Source: Leptolyngbya sp. NIES-2104
GTDB taxonomy: Bacteria; Cyanobacteriota; Cyanobacteriia; Leptolyngbyales; Leptolyngbyaceae
DNA: 64,000 nt
NCBI RefSeq assembly: GCF_001485215.1
Contig: NZ_BBWW01000001.1
Location: forward strand, 248,001-312,000
Reading direction: 5' to 3'
In this document: positions 8,734 to 17,555 of the stretch, one piece after another
How the letters are laid out: each line of letters opens with the position of its first letter
Numbering within the stretch: position 1 is the first letter of the stretch
The notes under the pieces: generated by a model
Told to the model about the DNA's origin: nothing
The model's input: only the letters and a program-made list of their open reading frames with translations
Databases searched by the model: none
Translations under genes and position numbers: made by a program

Positions 8734-9831
8734 ATGGTGATGGACTCGCAGCCCAAAAAGGTTGCTATTTTAATCGAACAAGGGGTCGAAGATGCGGAAT
8801 TTCAGCTTCCCTACAATGCGCTGAAGAAAGCGGGAGCCGAAGTTATCGTACTTGGTTCGCGGGTGAATGAAGAATATAAAGGTAAGCAAGGCAAGCTCAA
8901 CATCAAAGCCGATGCGACGACAACGGAATCGATCGCAACTGATTTCGATGCCGTAATCATTCCAGGTGGTCATGCGCCCGATAAGATGCGGACGAATATG
9001 AAAACCGTTCAATTCGTAGAGGATGCTTTAGAAAATGGTGTTTTAGTTGCATCAGTTTGTCATGGTCCGCAAGTTCTGATCGAAGGCGATATGTTAGATG
9101 GCGTTCGGGCGACCGGATTCCGTGCCATTCGTAAGGATATGCAGAATGCTGGAGCCGAATTCGTCGATGAGCCTTTAGTAATCGACGATAATCTGATTAC
9201 CTCTCGTCGTCCAGGAGATTTGCCGATTTTTGTCACTGCGATTTTGCAACAGTTAAGTCTCAACATTCCAGATACAACTTTGCCGCCGATCAGTGATCTC
9301 GATGCAGGCTGGTGGAAGCTCGGTGAAGAATGGGGTGGCTCTAGCAAAAGCGAAATTGTGAATGCTTTGAACACTGCAATTCAAGGCGAGCGTTACAGCT
9401 TGGAAACCTTCCAGCATTACCATGACAATGCCACCGATGATGCAATGAAGGAACTATTCCAAGAAATTTTGCAGCATAAGAATCAGCATGTTCAACAGTT
9501 AGAGGCTCGCTTAGCAGTATTCAATGAGAAGCCTTCGCTGCCTGCTGCTGTTAGCAATCTTTATGCCAGTATCAAATCCTTCTTCCAAAACGATCAAACC
9601 GATGTCGAAATCTTACGACGTGCATTGGGCGATTTGCAAACAGGTGTAGTTGATACCTACAACCTGCGTAACATGCTGACCGATCCAGCAACCGTTGAGA
9701 TCTTGGATCAGATGGAAGTGACTTTGGCAAGAGACGAGCAGCGAATTGCAAATCTCTACAAAGATCGATTGGGCGATCGCGTTCCCCAATCTCCCAAGCC
9801 CTCTAGCCGTCCTGCGGTAACGGGTGCATAG
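8734..9831 (+). CDS. DJ-1/PfpI-type domain fused to a ferritin-like four-helix domain
   Basis: A two-domain protein of 365 residues. Residues 1-175 are a PfpI/YhbO-type DJ-1 domain: GVEDAEFQLPYNAL, VIIPGGHAPD and the nucleophile elbow VASVCHGPQ with its cysteine; members act as glutathione-independent glyoxalases or deglycases, or were called proteases. After a linker (PISDLDAGWW) residues about 200-350 are helical with Glu and His residues (IQGERYSLETF, EILQHKNQHVQQLEARL) resembling DUF2383/PA2169-type ferritin-like bundles. The ribosome site is AAGGGAGAC. Placement in a stress cassette fits repair or protection duties. The domain pair is well supported; the enzymatic role is inference. Confidence 0.85.
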   Translation: MVMDSQPKKVAILIEQGVEDAEFQLPYNALKKAGAEVIVLGSRVNEEYKGKQGKLNIKADATTTESIATDFDAVIIPGGHAPDKMRTNMKTVQFVEDALENGVLVASVCHGPQVLIEGDMLDGVRATGFRAIRKDMQNAGAEFVDEPLVIDDNLITSRRPGDLPIFVTAILQQLSLNIPDTTLPPISDLDAGWWKLGEEWGGSSKSEIVNALNTAIQGERYSLETFQHYHDNATDDAMKELFQEILQHKNQHVQQLEARLAVFNEKPSLPAAVSNLYASIKSFFQNDQTDVEILRRALGDLQTGVVDTYNLRNMLTDPATVEILDQMEVTLARDEQRIANLYKDRLGDRVPQSPKPSSRPAVTGA

Positions 9832-9837
9832 TTCTCT

Positions 9838-9873
9838 AGAAGTCGAAGGTTTCATCACTTTCGACTTCTCTGT
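9838..9873 (+). terminator. Intrinsic terminator
   Basis: Stem AGAAGTCGAA / TTCGACTTCT with a 12-base loop followed by CTGTTTCAATTT, seven bases after the stop of the PfpI-ferritin gene. Confidence 0.65.
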
Positions 9874-9894
9874 TTCAATTTACTGTGAGTCACT

Positions 9895-10602
9895 ATGGAA
9901 ACTGAATCGGACAAAACAATTAACTCTTCTGAACAGCCACCCGTCACCGATACCGAAAAATGGGCATCGATCGTCGGTGGTAGCGCAATGGTGCTATTCG
10001 GACTACAAAAACGATCGCTCAGAGGTATCCTAACCGCGATCGCAGGTGGCGGTCTTGCTTACCACGGTGCAACCGCTGATAAAAGCATCACTGATAAAGT
10101 GAGTGATGCAGTCGGACTGAACAAAGCGCTCAAAGTTGAAAAGACGGTCACGATCAATCGACCTGTAGAAGAACTCTATAACTACTGGCACGACTTCGAG
10201 AATTTACCCACTTTCATGAAGCACGTCAAATCAGTGACGGTCAGCGAAGGTGGAAAGCGATCGCATTGGGTGGCAAATGCGCCGCTCGGTCAAGAAGTCG
10301 AATGGGATGCGGAAGTGATCAAAGATGAGCCGAATCGATTGATTGCTTGGGCATCGCTCGAAGGTGCGGATGTGGATAATTCGGGATTTGTGCGATTTAC
10401 ACCAGCACCGGGCGATCGAGGAACTGAGGTGAAGGTGGTGATGGAGTACGAGATTGCAGGCGGCAGACTGACGGCAGCTTTAGCGAAATTGTTTGGGGAA
10501 GAGCCAGAACAGCAGGTGGGTGATGAACTGCGCCGATTCAAGCAATTGATGGAAGCGGGTGAGATTGCCACCACTGAAGGTCAACCTCGGTGTCACGGGT
10601 AG
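9895..10602 (+). CDS. SRPBCC family protein with N-terminal membrane region
   Basis: Residues 1-70 carry two short hydrophobic stretches (IVGGSAMVLFGLQKRS and GILTAIAGGGLAYHGATAD) like the DUF2892/YgaP membrane hairpin. Residues 75-225 are a START/SRPBCC (polyketide cyclase-like) ligand-binding domain with KTVTINRPVEELYNYWHDFE and the closing helix EEPEQQVGDELRRFKQLME. The 235-residue architecture recurs in cyanobacterial and Deinococcus stress gene groups; the ligand is unknown. The palindromic repeat R2 begins within its TAG stop codon. Confidence 0.88.
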   Translation: METESDKTINSSEQPPVTDTEKWASIVGGSAMVLFGLQKRSLRGILTAIAGGGLAYHGATADKSITDKVSDAVGLNKALKVEKTVTINRPVEELYNYWHDFENLPTFMKHVKSVTVSEGGKRSHWVANAPLGQEVEWDAEVIKDEPNRLIAWASLEGADVDNSGFVRFTPAPGDRGTEVKVVMEYEIAGGRLTAALAKLFGEEPEQQVGDELRRFKQLMEAGEIATTEGQPRCHG

Positions 10603-10799
10603 GGTGTGTTTAGGAATTTTTCGCTTCGATTCAGTCTCGCCCCGGAATGAAATTCGGAGCTAACAGAACGAAGTCCACTGAAGGGGACTAAGAACCCAAT
10701 TAATTGTCTTCAGTCCGTTAAAACGGACTTCGCACGATTAGCCCCGAATTCTATTCCGGGGCGGAAGCGAACGAAGCGACCGACTCTAAACCACGCTCC
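10602..10799. repeat. Palindromic repeat copy R2 (subfamily A)
   Basis: About 198 bp filling most of the gap between the SRPBCC and first alcohol dehydrogenase genes. It has outer arms GGGTGTGTTTA and TAAACCACGCTC, CTTCGATT / GAACGAAGCGA inner arms, the CGCCCCGGAATGAAATTCGG block and its mirror CCCCGAATTCTATTCCGGGG, plus the hairpins AGTCCACTGAAGGGGACT and AGTCCGTTAAAACGGACT. The second hairpin loop and stem differ from R1 but still pair. It starts at the last base of the upstream stop codon. Confidence 0.9.
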
Positions 10800-10873
10800 A
10801 GTTATTTCCAGAAAAAGAGACAGCAATTCGCTCTAATCTCTGTCCCTCTGTTCACTTATCCAACTAACTCACA

Positions 10874-12043
10874 ATGAAAGCTGTTTGCTGGCATGGCGCG
10901 AATGATGTCCGCGTCGATAATGTTCCTGATCCAACCATCCTCAATCCGAGAGATGCCATTCTCAAAGTCACCGCTACAACGATTTGCGGTTCTGACTTGC
11001 ACATCTACGATGGTTACATTCCCTCAATGCAGCCCGGAGACATTATCGGGCACGAATTCATGGGGGAAATCGTTGAAACTGGGCGCGAAGTTCGGAAATT
11101 GAAAAAGGGCGATCGCGTTGTCGTTTCCTCGATCATCGGCTGTGGTCAGTGTCACTATTGCGCTCACCAGCAGTGGTCACTTTGTGATAACTCTAATCCG
11201 GGTGGCGCGCTCCAAGAGCCGATATTCGGTTACAGCACAGGCGGAATTTTCGGCTACTCTCATCTATTCGGTGGGTATGCAGGCGCACAAGCGGAATATG
11301 TTCGCATTCCCTTCGCGGATCATGGCTGTGTGAAAATTCCTGACGGTATGACCGATGAGCAAGCATTACCGATTTCGGATGCGTTCCCGACGGGCTACAT
11401 GGGCGCGGATATGTGTGATATCAAGCCTGGAGATGTCGTTGCAGTCTGGGGATGTGGTCCGGTTGGATTGTTCGCGATTCGGAGTGCCTATCTATTAGGG
11501 GCAGAAAAAGTGATTGGGATCGATCGCTTTCCCGAACGGTTAGCAATGGCGAAAGTGCAATGTGGTGCTGAAGTCATTAACTACGAAGAAATCGATGCAG
11601 GGGAAGCCCTCAAAGAGATGACAGGTGGACGTGGACCCGATGCCTGTATCGATGCAGTCGGACTTGAAGCACATGGAACTGGGCTGATGGGACTGTATGA
11701 CGAAGTGAAACAAAGCGTTCGACTCGAAACCGATCGACCTCATATTCTGCGTCAAATGATCGTTGCTTGCCGCAAAGGTGGTGTGATTTCGGTGATGGGT
11801 GTGTACAGCGGCTTTATCGATAAGCTGCCGATGGGTGCTGCATTTAATAAAGGTCTCACGTTCAAAATGGGACAAATGCACGGACAGCGCTACATGCCGA
11901 AGCTGATCGATCACGTGCTCAAAGGTGACATTGATCCGGCGTTTGCGTTCTCACATCACATGCCGCTGACCGAAGCAAAGCAAGCTTACGAAATGTTCAA
12001 ACACAAAACCGATAAATGTATCAAAGTTCTACTGAGACCTTAA
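10874..12043 (+). CDS. Zinc-dependent alcohol dehydrogenase, copy 1
   Basis: Medium-chain dehydrogenase of 389 residues. The catalytic zinc site is built from [10 protein letters not shown] and GHEFMGEIVE, the structural zinc from [20 protein letters not shown], and the NAD site from WGCGPVGLFAIRSAYLLGAE. The CDNSNP element places it with glutathione-independent formaldehyde-dehydrogenase-like enzymes; the substrate is not certain. It is about 75% alike by eye to the copy at 12520. Its TAA overlaps the ATG of the small secreted protein (TAATG), so the three genes form a tight operon. Confidence 0.93.
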   Translation: MKAVCWHGANDVRVDNVPDPTILNPRDAILKVTATTICGSDLHIYDGYIPSMQPGDIIGHEFMGEIVETGREVRKLKKGDRVVVSSIIGCGQCHYCAHQQWSLCDNSNPGGALQEPIFGYSTGGIFGYSHLFGGYAGAQAEYVRIPFADHGCVKIPDGMTDEQALPISDAFPTGYMGADMCDIKPGDVVAVWGCGPVGLFAIRSAYLLGAEKVIGIDRFPERLAMAKVQCGAEVINYEEIDAGEALKEMTGGRGPDACIDAVGLEAHGTGLMGLYDEVKQSVRLETDRPHILRQMIVACRKGGVISVMGVYSGFIDKLPMGAAFNKGLTFKMGQMHGQRYMPKLIDHVLKGDIDPAFAFSHHMPLTEAKQAYEMFKHKTDKCIKVLLRP

Positions 12044-12519
12044 TGATGAAAGACCTACGTAAAATTTTCTCAACTCTAATCCTGAGCGTCGTTTTATTCC
12101 TGACACTATTGTTTACGTCTAGTGTTACGGCAAATGCTGCGATCGCACCCGATGAAGCTCAAAACATCATGCGAGATGCAAATAGCCTGCAAGAAGCTGG
12201 ACAAAAACTTAGAGAAGCTGATTCTTCGGAAAAGCTGCGGAAAAATGAAGCCCTGAATACTGCAAAAGAAGTCCGCAAAAATCGACCCGCGATCGATGCG
12301 AAAGGCAATACGATCGAAGAAGCCAAAAAAGACTTGAAAGGCATCGCCGAAAACGTTAAAGAGAAGCTGAATTTAGACGAACCTCTTGCACCTTCGACCA
12401 AAGAATTTCTCGGTACGCGCCAAGAAACCGTCGAACCGAATGGAAAAATCCTAGTCAAAGAAAAGCCAGGGTACTATCAGCGCGATCGTCAAACCAAAGT
12501 TTTTGAAGAGGAGAAGTAA
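12043..12519 (+). CDS. Small secreted helical protein between the two dehydrogenases
   Basis: I start at the ATG at 12043, which overlaps the previous stop; an earlier in-frame start at 12016 lies inside the dehydrogenase. The first 35 residues are a signal peptide or anchor (STLILSVVLFLTLLFTSSV, then ANAA). The mature part of about 120 residues is charged, rich in Lys, Glu and Ala and predicted helical, with heptad-like text such as LREADSSEKLRKNEALNTAK, ending in YYQRDRQTKVFEEEK. I do not recognise a family. It abuts the second dehydrogenase with no gap. The composition recalls small periplasmic stress or desiccation proteins, which is inference. Confidence 0.75.
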   Translation: MMKDLRKIFSTLILSVVLFLTLLFTSSVTANAAIAPDEAQNIMRDANSLQEAGQKLREADSSEKLRKNEALNTAKEVRKNRPAIDAKGNTIEEAKKDLKGIAENVKEKLNLDEPLAPSTKEFLGTRQETVEPNGKILVKEKPGYYQRDRQTKVFEEEK

Positions 12520-13689
12520 ATGAAAGCTTTGTGTTGGCATGGTGCGCTCGATGTTCGTGTCGATAATGTTCCTGATCCGAAGATTCTCAATCCGCGAGAT
12601 GCGATCGTCAAAATTACATCGACTGCGATCTGTGGCTCTGACCTGCATATCTATGATGGCTTCATTCCCACGATGCAATCTGGAGATATTCTCGGTCACG
12701 AGTTCATGGGCGAAGTCGTCGAAGTGGGTTCTGCGGTCAAGAATATCAACATTGGCGATCGCGTCGTCGTTCCTTTCACGATTTCTTGTGGTAACTGTTA
12801 CTTCTGCCAAAAAGACCTTTGGTCACTGTGCGATAACTCGAATCCGAATGCTTCGCTGATTGAACCTTTGTATGGTCATTCTCCAGCCGGATTGTTTGGC
12901 TATTCCCATTTCTTTGGTGGATATGCAGGCGGACAAGCTGAATATGCTCGTGTGCCGTTTGCGGACACAGGATTGTTCAAGATTCCACCTGAGTTGACGG
13001 ATGAACAAGTGCTATTCTTGACTGACATTTTCCCGACGGGATACATGGCAGCAGAACATTGTGATATCAAACCCGGTCATGTTGTTGCGGTTTGGGGTTG
13101 CGGTCCGGTGGGACAGTTCGCAATCAAGAGCGCGTTTATGCTGGGAGCTGATCGAGTCATTGCCATCGATCGAGTTCCCGAACGCTTGGAGATGGCGAAA
13201 ACTCAGTGCGGTGCAGAGGTTCTAAACTACGAAGAACTCGATGTCGGTGATGCCCTCAAAGAAATGACCGGCGGACGCGGACCTGATTCGGTGATTGATG
13301 CGGTCGGTTTAGAATCTCACGGAACGAGCATCGATTACTGGGTCGATAAAGCCAAGCAAGCGGTTCGACTCGAAACTGATCGACCAATTGCCTTAAGACA
13401 AGCGATCGTGGCTTGTAGTAAAGGTGGAACGGTTTCGGTTCCAGGGGTGTATGGTGGCTTTCTCGATAAAATCCCGATGGGAGCCGCGTTTAACAAGGGG
13501 CTAACCTTCAAGATGGGACAAACTCATGTGCATCGCTATCTCGATCGATTGATCGGACACATTCAGCGGGGCGACATTGATCCGTCATTTGTGGTGACTC
13601 ACACCATGCCATTAGAGCAAGCCCCTCAGGGATATGAGATCTTCAAACAGAAGAAAGATAACTGTATTAAGGTTGTGCTGAAGCCGTAG
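12520..13689 (+). CDS. Zinc-dependent alcohol dehydrogenase, copy 2
   Basis: Tandem paralogue of the gene at 10874, with the same length of 389 residues. Zinc sites are [22 protein letters not shown] and [20 protein letters not shown]; the NAD motif is [20 protein letters not shown]. Differences cluster in the substrate domain (for example [20 protein letters not shown] and the region after GLESHG). The start codon follows immediately after the previous stop, with a GAGGAGA ribosome site inside the preceding gene. A duplication with an inserted or captured small gene explains the layout. Confidence 0.93.
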   Translation: MKALCWHGALDVRVDNVPDPKILNPRDAIVKITSTAICGSDLHIYDGFIPTMQSGDILGHEFMGEVVEVGSAVKNINIGDRVVVPFTISCGNCYFCQKDLWSLCDNSNPNASLIEPLYGHSPAGLFGYSHFFGGYAGGQAEYARVPFADTGLFKIPPELTDEQVLFLTDIFPTGYMAAEHCDIKPGHVVAVWGCGPVGQFAIKSAFMLGADRVIAIDRVPERLEMAKTQCGAEVLNYEELDVGDALKEMTGGRGPDSVIDAVGLESHGTSIDYWVDKAKQAVRLETDRPIALRQAIVACSKGGTVSVPGVYGGFLDKIPMGAAFNKGLTFKMGQTHVHRYLDRLIGHIQRGDIDPSFVVTHTMPLEQAPQGYEIFKQKKDNCIKVVLKP

Positions 13690-13696
13690 ATAGTGG

Positions 13697-14077
13697 TTAG
13701 TTCAGGTTGCTTGAGCGCGATAACAAATACTGAATTGCGCTCAACATTTCTGACGGGGGGCAGGGCTTAGTCATATAAGCATCTGCCCCTTGTTTCATGC
13801 CCCAATAGCGATCGAAGTCTTCTCCTTTGATCGAACACATCATCACCGGAATATTTTGACTGCGCGGATCGCTTTTGATCCAGCGACAAAGTTCATACCC
13901 ATTCATTCGAGGCATGACCACATCGGTAATGACTAGATCGGGTGGATGTTTCTGAATCACAGAAATCGCGTCAACACCATCGTCAGCGACCGCAACATCA
14001 AAGCCGCGATGCCGTAATTCGGTTGAAATGAGTTCTCGGACAACTGCACTGTCATCGACGACTAACACCCAACTCAT
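13697..14077 (-). CDS. CheY-like response regulator (single receiver domain)
   Basis: 126 residues, only a receiver domain. The acidic pocket is D8-D9, the phospho-acceptor is D52 in LVITDVVMPRMNGYEL, and the conserved lysine is K104 in YMTKPCPP. PatA/PilH-type receivers look like this, and in cyanobacteria they signal to motility or chemosensory systems, but no such genes are nearby. It converges with the second dehydrogenase with a seven-base gap. Confidence 0.92.
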   Translation of the reverse strand: MSWVLVVDDSAVVRELISTELRHRGFDVAVADDGVDAISVIQKHPPDLVITDVVMPRMNGYELCRWIKSDPRSQNIPVMMCSIKGEDFDRYWGMKQGADAYMTKPCPPSEMLSAIQYLLSRSSNLN

Positions 14078-14277
14078 AGCGATTCCTACATTTGGTATTT
14101 ACCCTTACACTTTATTGATTCACCGATCGCAACAGCGTTTCAGAGAAAAATCTGTGAAGAAACAATGAATTTTAGTGCATGGCTAAAACCGGGTTGAATC
14201 GAGTTGCGATCGCCGTTCACTCGTTGGACACACTATGACTCGACGCAGTTCAGGTTTTGTTAAAATTCCAGACTGAA

Positions 14278-14622
14278 TTATTTCGATAACGTATCCAGTC
14301 GATCGCTGAGTCCTTGCAGTTCATCGTTCAAGGTTCTTTGCTGCTGAATGATTCGATCGAACTCGGATTTTGTAGTAAATTGTTCCCGGTTCAAGCGAAT
14401 CGATTGATCGACTTGCTCTAAGCAGGCGTTGAGTCCTGCGGCGAATTCGTAGCGCGTCATCGGTCGATCGCCGCGATAGGTGCCGTCTGGATAGCCAGAA
14501 AGACAGCCTAAAGGGGTGTTGGTCTGGGTTGGGCTTGCGGGGGATTGTGCTAGGGCTTTTGTGCCTGGAATGAGTAGGGTTGCAAGTAGGGAGGAGGTGA
14601 CGGTGAGCGATCGGAGTTTCAT
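14278..14622 (-). CDS. Small SLH-domain protein, like the N-terminus of a cyanobacterial porin
   Basis: 114 residues: a signal peptide (SLLATLLIPGTKALAQ), one S-layer homology motif (GYPDGTYRGDRPMTRYEFAA) and a short coiled coil (FDRIIQQQRTLNDELQGLSD). Iron-uptake-type porins of cyanobacteria begin in the same order and then continue into a beta-barrel of about 400 residues; here the frame stops right after the coiled coil. It may be an independent small envelope protein that binds peptidoglycan or pyruvylated glycan, or a truncated porin. No barrel-like coding is visible downstream. Confidence 0.7.
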   Translation of the reverse strand: MKLRSLTVTSSLLATLLIPGTKALAQSPASPTQTNTPLGCLSGYPDGTYRGDRPMTRYEFAAGLNACLEQVDQSIRLNREQFTTKSEFDRIIQQQRTLNDELQGLSDRLDTLSK

Positions 14623-14700
14623 AGTCTGGGTGGGTTGAGGGTTATGAGTGGATGCTTTTTTTATAGCGGTTTTTAGGTAAGTTCGCTATGCACGTGAATG

Positions 14701-14749
14701 GGGCGTGTTTCGATACTCTTCGCTTCGTTGCAGCCTCTAAAACACACCC
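14701..14749. repeat. Minimal derivative R7 of the palindromic repeat
   Basis: A 49 bp remnant with arms GGGCGTGTTT and AAACACACCC around CTTCGCTTCGTTGC. It consists of only the ends of the larger repeats. It overlaps the 3' end of the oligopeptidase gene and supplies its last residues and stop codon. Confidence 0.7.
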
Positions 14750-16821
14750 GATTCAACCTGCCACTGATCCAACAGAAAAGCATACTCAAACGCAATTTCC
14801 TTCAAGCGTTCATATCGCCCAGATGCGCCCCCATGTCCGGCTCCCATGTTCGTTTTTAATAGCAAAACATTAGAATCTGTTTTCAGTGCTCTTAGCTTTG
14901 CTGTCCATTTCGCAGGTTCCCAGTAAGACACACGCGGATCATTCAAGCCGGCGGTAATGAGCAAAGCTGGATAAGCCTTTTCTGCAACATTGTCATAGGG
15001 TGAATAGCTCTTCATGTAGAAGTAAAATTCTCGATCGCTAGGATTGCCCCATTCTTCCCATTCTGTCACCGTCAAAGGCAGCGAATCATCTAAAATTGTG
15101 GTCACCACATCGACAAACGGCACTTGTGCGATCGCGCTTTTGAACAACTCTGGTCGCTGATTGATCACCGCTCCAATTAACAATCCGCCTGCACTACCGC
15201 CCGAAATTGCTAAATGCTCTGAATCTGTCCAACCTTGTTGAATCAGCGTTTCTGCACAAGCAATAAAGTCACTGAATGTATTCTGCTTGTGCAGAAACTT
15301 ACCATCTTCGTACCATTTTCGCCCTAGTTCAGAGCCGCCTCGAATATGTGCGATCGCAAGAATGACTCCTCGATCGAGCAATGCTAACCGAGCCGAGCTA
15401 AATGAATCCGGATAGCTAAATCCATAAGATCCATATCCGGTCATAAGTAAGGGATTGCTCCCGCGATCGATGCCTGCTTTGTACACGATCGATAACGGAA
15501 TCTTTGCACCATCGGGAGCAATCGCTTCGAGTCGTTCGCTTTTGTAATTTGCGCGATCGTATCCACCTAAGACTGGAGTTTCCTTCTTCAGTTCACGAGT
15601 TTTAGCATCGAGATCGTAATCAAAAATTGAACCCGGAGTGACTAGCGAAGTGTAACCGAATCGTAGGGTTTTTGTGTTGAAATCGGGATTGGCGGATTCT
15701 GAGACTTCGTAAGTTGGCTCTGGGAAGGTAATCGTATGTTCTTCTTCAGTGGAGAGCTTGCGGACTCGAATATTGGGAACGCCGGATTCGCGATCGTAAA
15801 TAACTAAATGATCAGTAAACGCACTTACTCCCATCAAGAACACATCTTCACGGTGTTCAATCACTGTCTCCCACTGTTTAGGATCATTCACTGATGCTTT
15901 CATCAGTTTGAAGTTGAGCGCGTTTTCATTCGTGAGAATGTAGAACGTATCGGTGTGATGCTCGACTTCGTATTCAATGCCGACTTGACGCGGACGAATC
16001 ACACGGAAGTCTGCGGTCGGATTGTTCGCATCGAGATAATGTACTTCTGAGGTGATTTTGCTACCTAAACCAAGCAGTAGATAAGCTTCACTCCGAGTTT
16101 TATCAATGCCAAGAAAGTAAGCATCATCCGCTTCGTGAAACAACAATTCATCGGTGTTCGGATCACTGTCTAATTGATGGCGAAAGAGCTTATACGGGCG
16201 ATTTGCTGAATCGATTTGAGCATAAAACACGGTTTGATTATCATTGCCCCAAGCAAATGAAGCGGTATCAGGAATCGATTCGGAATAGAGTTTGCGAGTG
16301 GTTAAATCGAGAAAAAACAGCGTATAGCGTTCAGCTCCAGTCGTATCAGTTGAATACGCCAAGATCTGATGACTGGGACTGACTTCTAATACGCCTAAGC
16401 TGAAATATTCATTCCCTTGGGCTAATTCGTTTTGATCTAGTAAGACTTCTTCGGGTGCATCGAGCGATCGAGGTTTCCGACAATGAATCGGATAAGCTTT
16501 CCCAGATTCAGTGCGTGTGTAGTAGTAGAACTCTCCCCAGCGGTAGGGCACAGAGAGATCATCTTCCTGAATGCGAGATAGCATTTCTTCGTAAAGCTTT
16601 GTTTGCAGCGATTCAGTGTGCTGCATAATTGCTTCGGTATAAGCATTCTCCGCTTCTAGATAAGCGATGACTTCTGGATTGTCACGCTCACGCAGCCAAA
16701 AATAATCGTCGATGCGTTCATCGTCGTGGAGTTGATGAACATAGCGGTGTTGCGCTGCGATCGGGGGTGAAGCAGTTCCCCGATCGAGATTATCGTGTGA
16801 GTTAGCGGTGAGCGGTGACAT
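14737..16821 (-). CDS. Prolyl oligopeptidase family serine peptidase (oligopeptidase B-like)
   Basis: An S9-family peptidase that cleaves short peptides. An N-terminal seven-bladed propeller domain (begins RYVHQLHDDERIDDYFWLRE) is followed by an alpha/beta hydrolase domain with the catalytic Ser in ISGGSAGGLL, Asp in TAGLNDPRVSYWEP and His in GAGHGGASGRYE. I choose the ATG at 16821 (MSPLTANSHD); the upstream ATG at 16896 abuts the cupin stop codon and adds 25 residues that do not look like the family. The final residues SGVF and the stop come from repeat R7. Probably cytosolic, since no signal peptide is seen. Confidence 0.92.
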   Translation of the reverse strand: MSPLTANSHDNLDRGTASPPIAAQHRYVHQLHDDERIDDYFWLRERDNPEVIAYLEAENAYTEAIMQHTESLQTKLYEEMLSRIQEDDLSVPYRWGEFYYYTRTESGKAYPIHCRKPRSLDAPEEVLLDQNELAQGNEYFSLGVLEVSPSHQILAYSTDTTGAERYTLFFLDLTTRKLYSESIPDTASFAWGNDNQTVFYAQIDSANRPYKLFRHQLDSDPNTDELLFHEADDAYFLGIDKTRSEAYLLLGLGSKITSEVHYLDANNPTADFRVIRPRQVGIEYEVEHHTDTFYILTNENALNFKLMKASVNDPKQWETVIEHREDVFLMGVSAFTDHLVIYDRESGVPNIRVRKLSTEEEHTITFPEPTYEVSESANPDFNTKTLRFGYTSLVTPGSIFDYDLDAKTRELKKETPVLGGYDRANYKSERLEAIAPDGAKIPLSIVYKAGIDRGSNPLLMTGYGSYGFSYPDSFSSARLALLDRGVILAIAHIRGGSELGRKWYEDGKFLHKQNTFSDFIACAETLIQQGWTDSEHLAISGGSAGGLLIGAVINQRPELFKSAIAQVPFVDVVTTILDDSLPLTVTEWEEWGNPSDREFYFYMKSYSPYDNVAEKAYPALLITAGLNDPRVSYWEPAKWTAKLRALKTDSNVLLLKTNMGAGHGGASGRYERLKEIAFEYAFLLDQWQVESGVF

Positions 16822-16896
16822 GAAACGAGTAAAAAGACGACCACAATTAGTCAAGCATCTGAACCGAGTTTTGTCACTCTCCACTGAGGAGGGCAT

Positions 16897-17235
16897 TTAC
16901 TCATCGCGTCCGTGGACTTGAGCGGGTGGACTGGTTGCCTCGATCGCGCTAAATGACTCTAATATTTTGTAGCTGTGTGATGCGCCCTTGGGTACGACCC
17001 AAGAATCTCCTGGCTCTAGTAGCACCATTTGTCCTTCAAGATGTAATTCTGCTCGACCTTGAAGTACATAGCCGACCGTTTCATACTCTCGCTGTGTTGC
17101 AGGTTTGGCATCCGCAGGCTGTTCATTTTCCCAAAGCCGCATCGCGACGGTTTTACCTGAAGCTAAGTATTTTTGCCCCATTTCGCCTGTGGGTGAAAAC
17201 TGAGCATCGACTTTCTGAACGGTACTATCAGTCAT
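16897..17235 (-). CDS. Cupin domain protein
   Basis: A 112-residue single-domain cupin. The two cupin motifs are partly visible: YVLQGRAELHLEGQ with LEPGDSWVVPKGASHSY. Metal ligands are only partly conserved (His in SHSYK), so an enzymatic role is unclear; many such small cupins bind a small ligand. The next gene on this strand (oligopeptidase) follows without a gap, so they are probably co-transcribed. Confidence 0.85.
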   Translation of the reverse strand: MTDSTVQKVDAQFSPTGEMGQKYLASGKTVAMRLWENEQPADAKPATQREYETVGYVLQGRAELHLEGQMVLLEPGDSWVVPKGASHSYKILESFSAIEATSPPAQVHGRDE

Positions 17236-17555
17236 CGTGGATTCCTCATCAGTTGCAGTATTGCACTCAAAGTAATCCTCCTTAAGAAGAAGTACCTCTC
17301 ACTTCAGGTGGATCACCTTACAGTGCTATTTTTCCAAACTCTGATCCAGCACTGTCCTAAAGGTTCTGATATCTATAGGCAATTTAATTGCACCTCACTC
17401 CATATCCCCGTAAGAATACGAGTCTCGTCCTTAAAGATTGTAAGAAATTTACAGATAAACACGGAGTATACGTAAGTGGCACCCCGGTAAACTATCGGTG
17501 CAGTTAGCTTTGCTCAGATTTCAACCCCACGAACAGTTTTAAGCTGTGATCACAT
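17236..17555. other. Divergent intergenic region with a possible leader hairpin
   Basis: About 320 bases between the cupin gene (minus) and the secreted-protein gene (plus). It should hold two divergent promoters, but no clear -35/-10 pair stands out. The one structure I see is a stem GCACC (17479-17483) / GGTGC (17497-17501) with the loop CCGGTAAACTATC, followed by GTTAGCTTTGCTCAG, about 55 bases before the start at 17556. It does not match a riboswitch class I can name. Confidence 0.4.
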
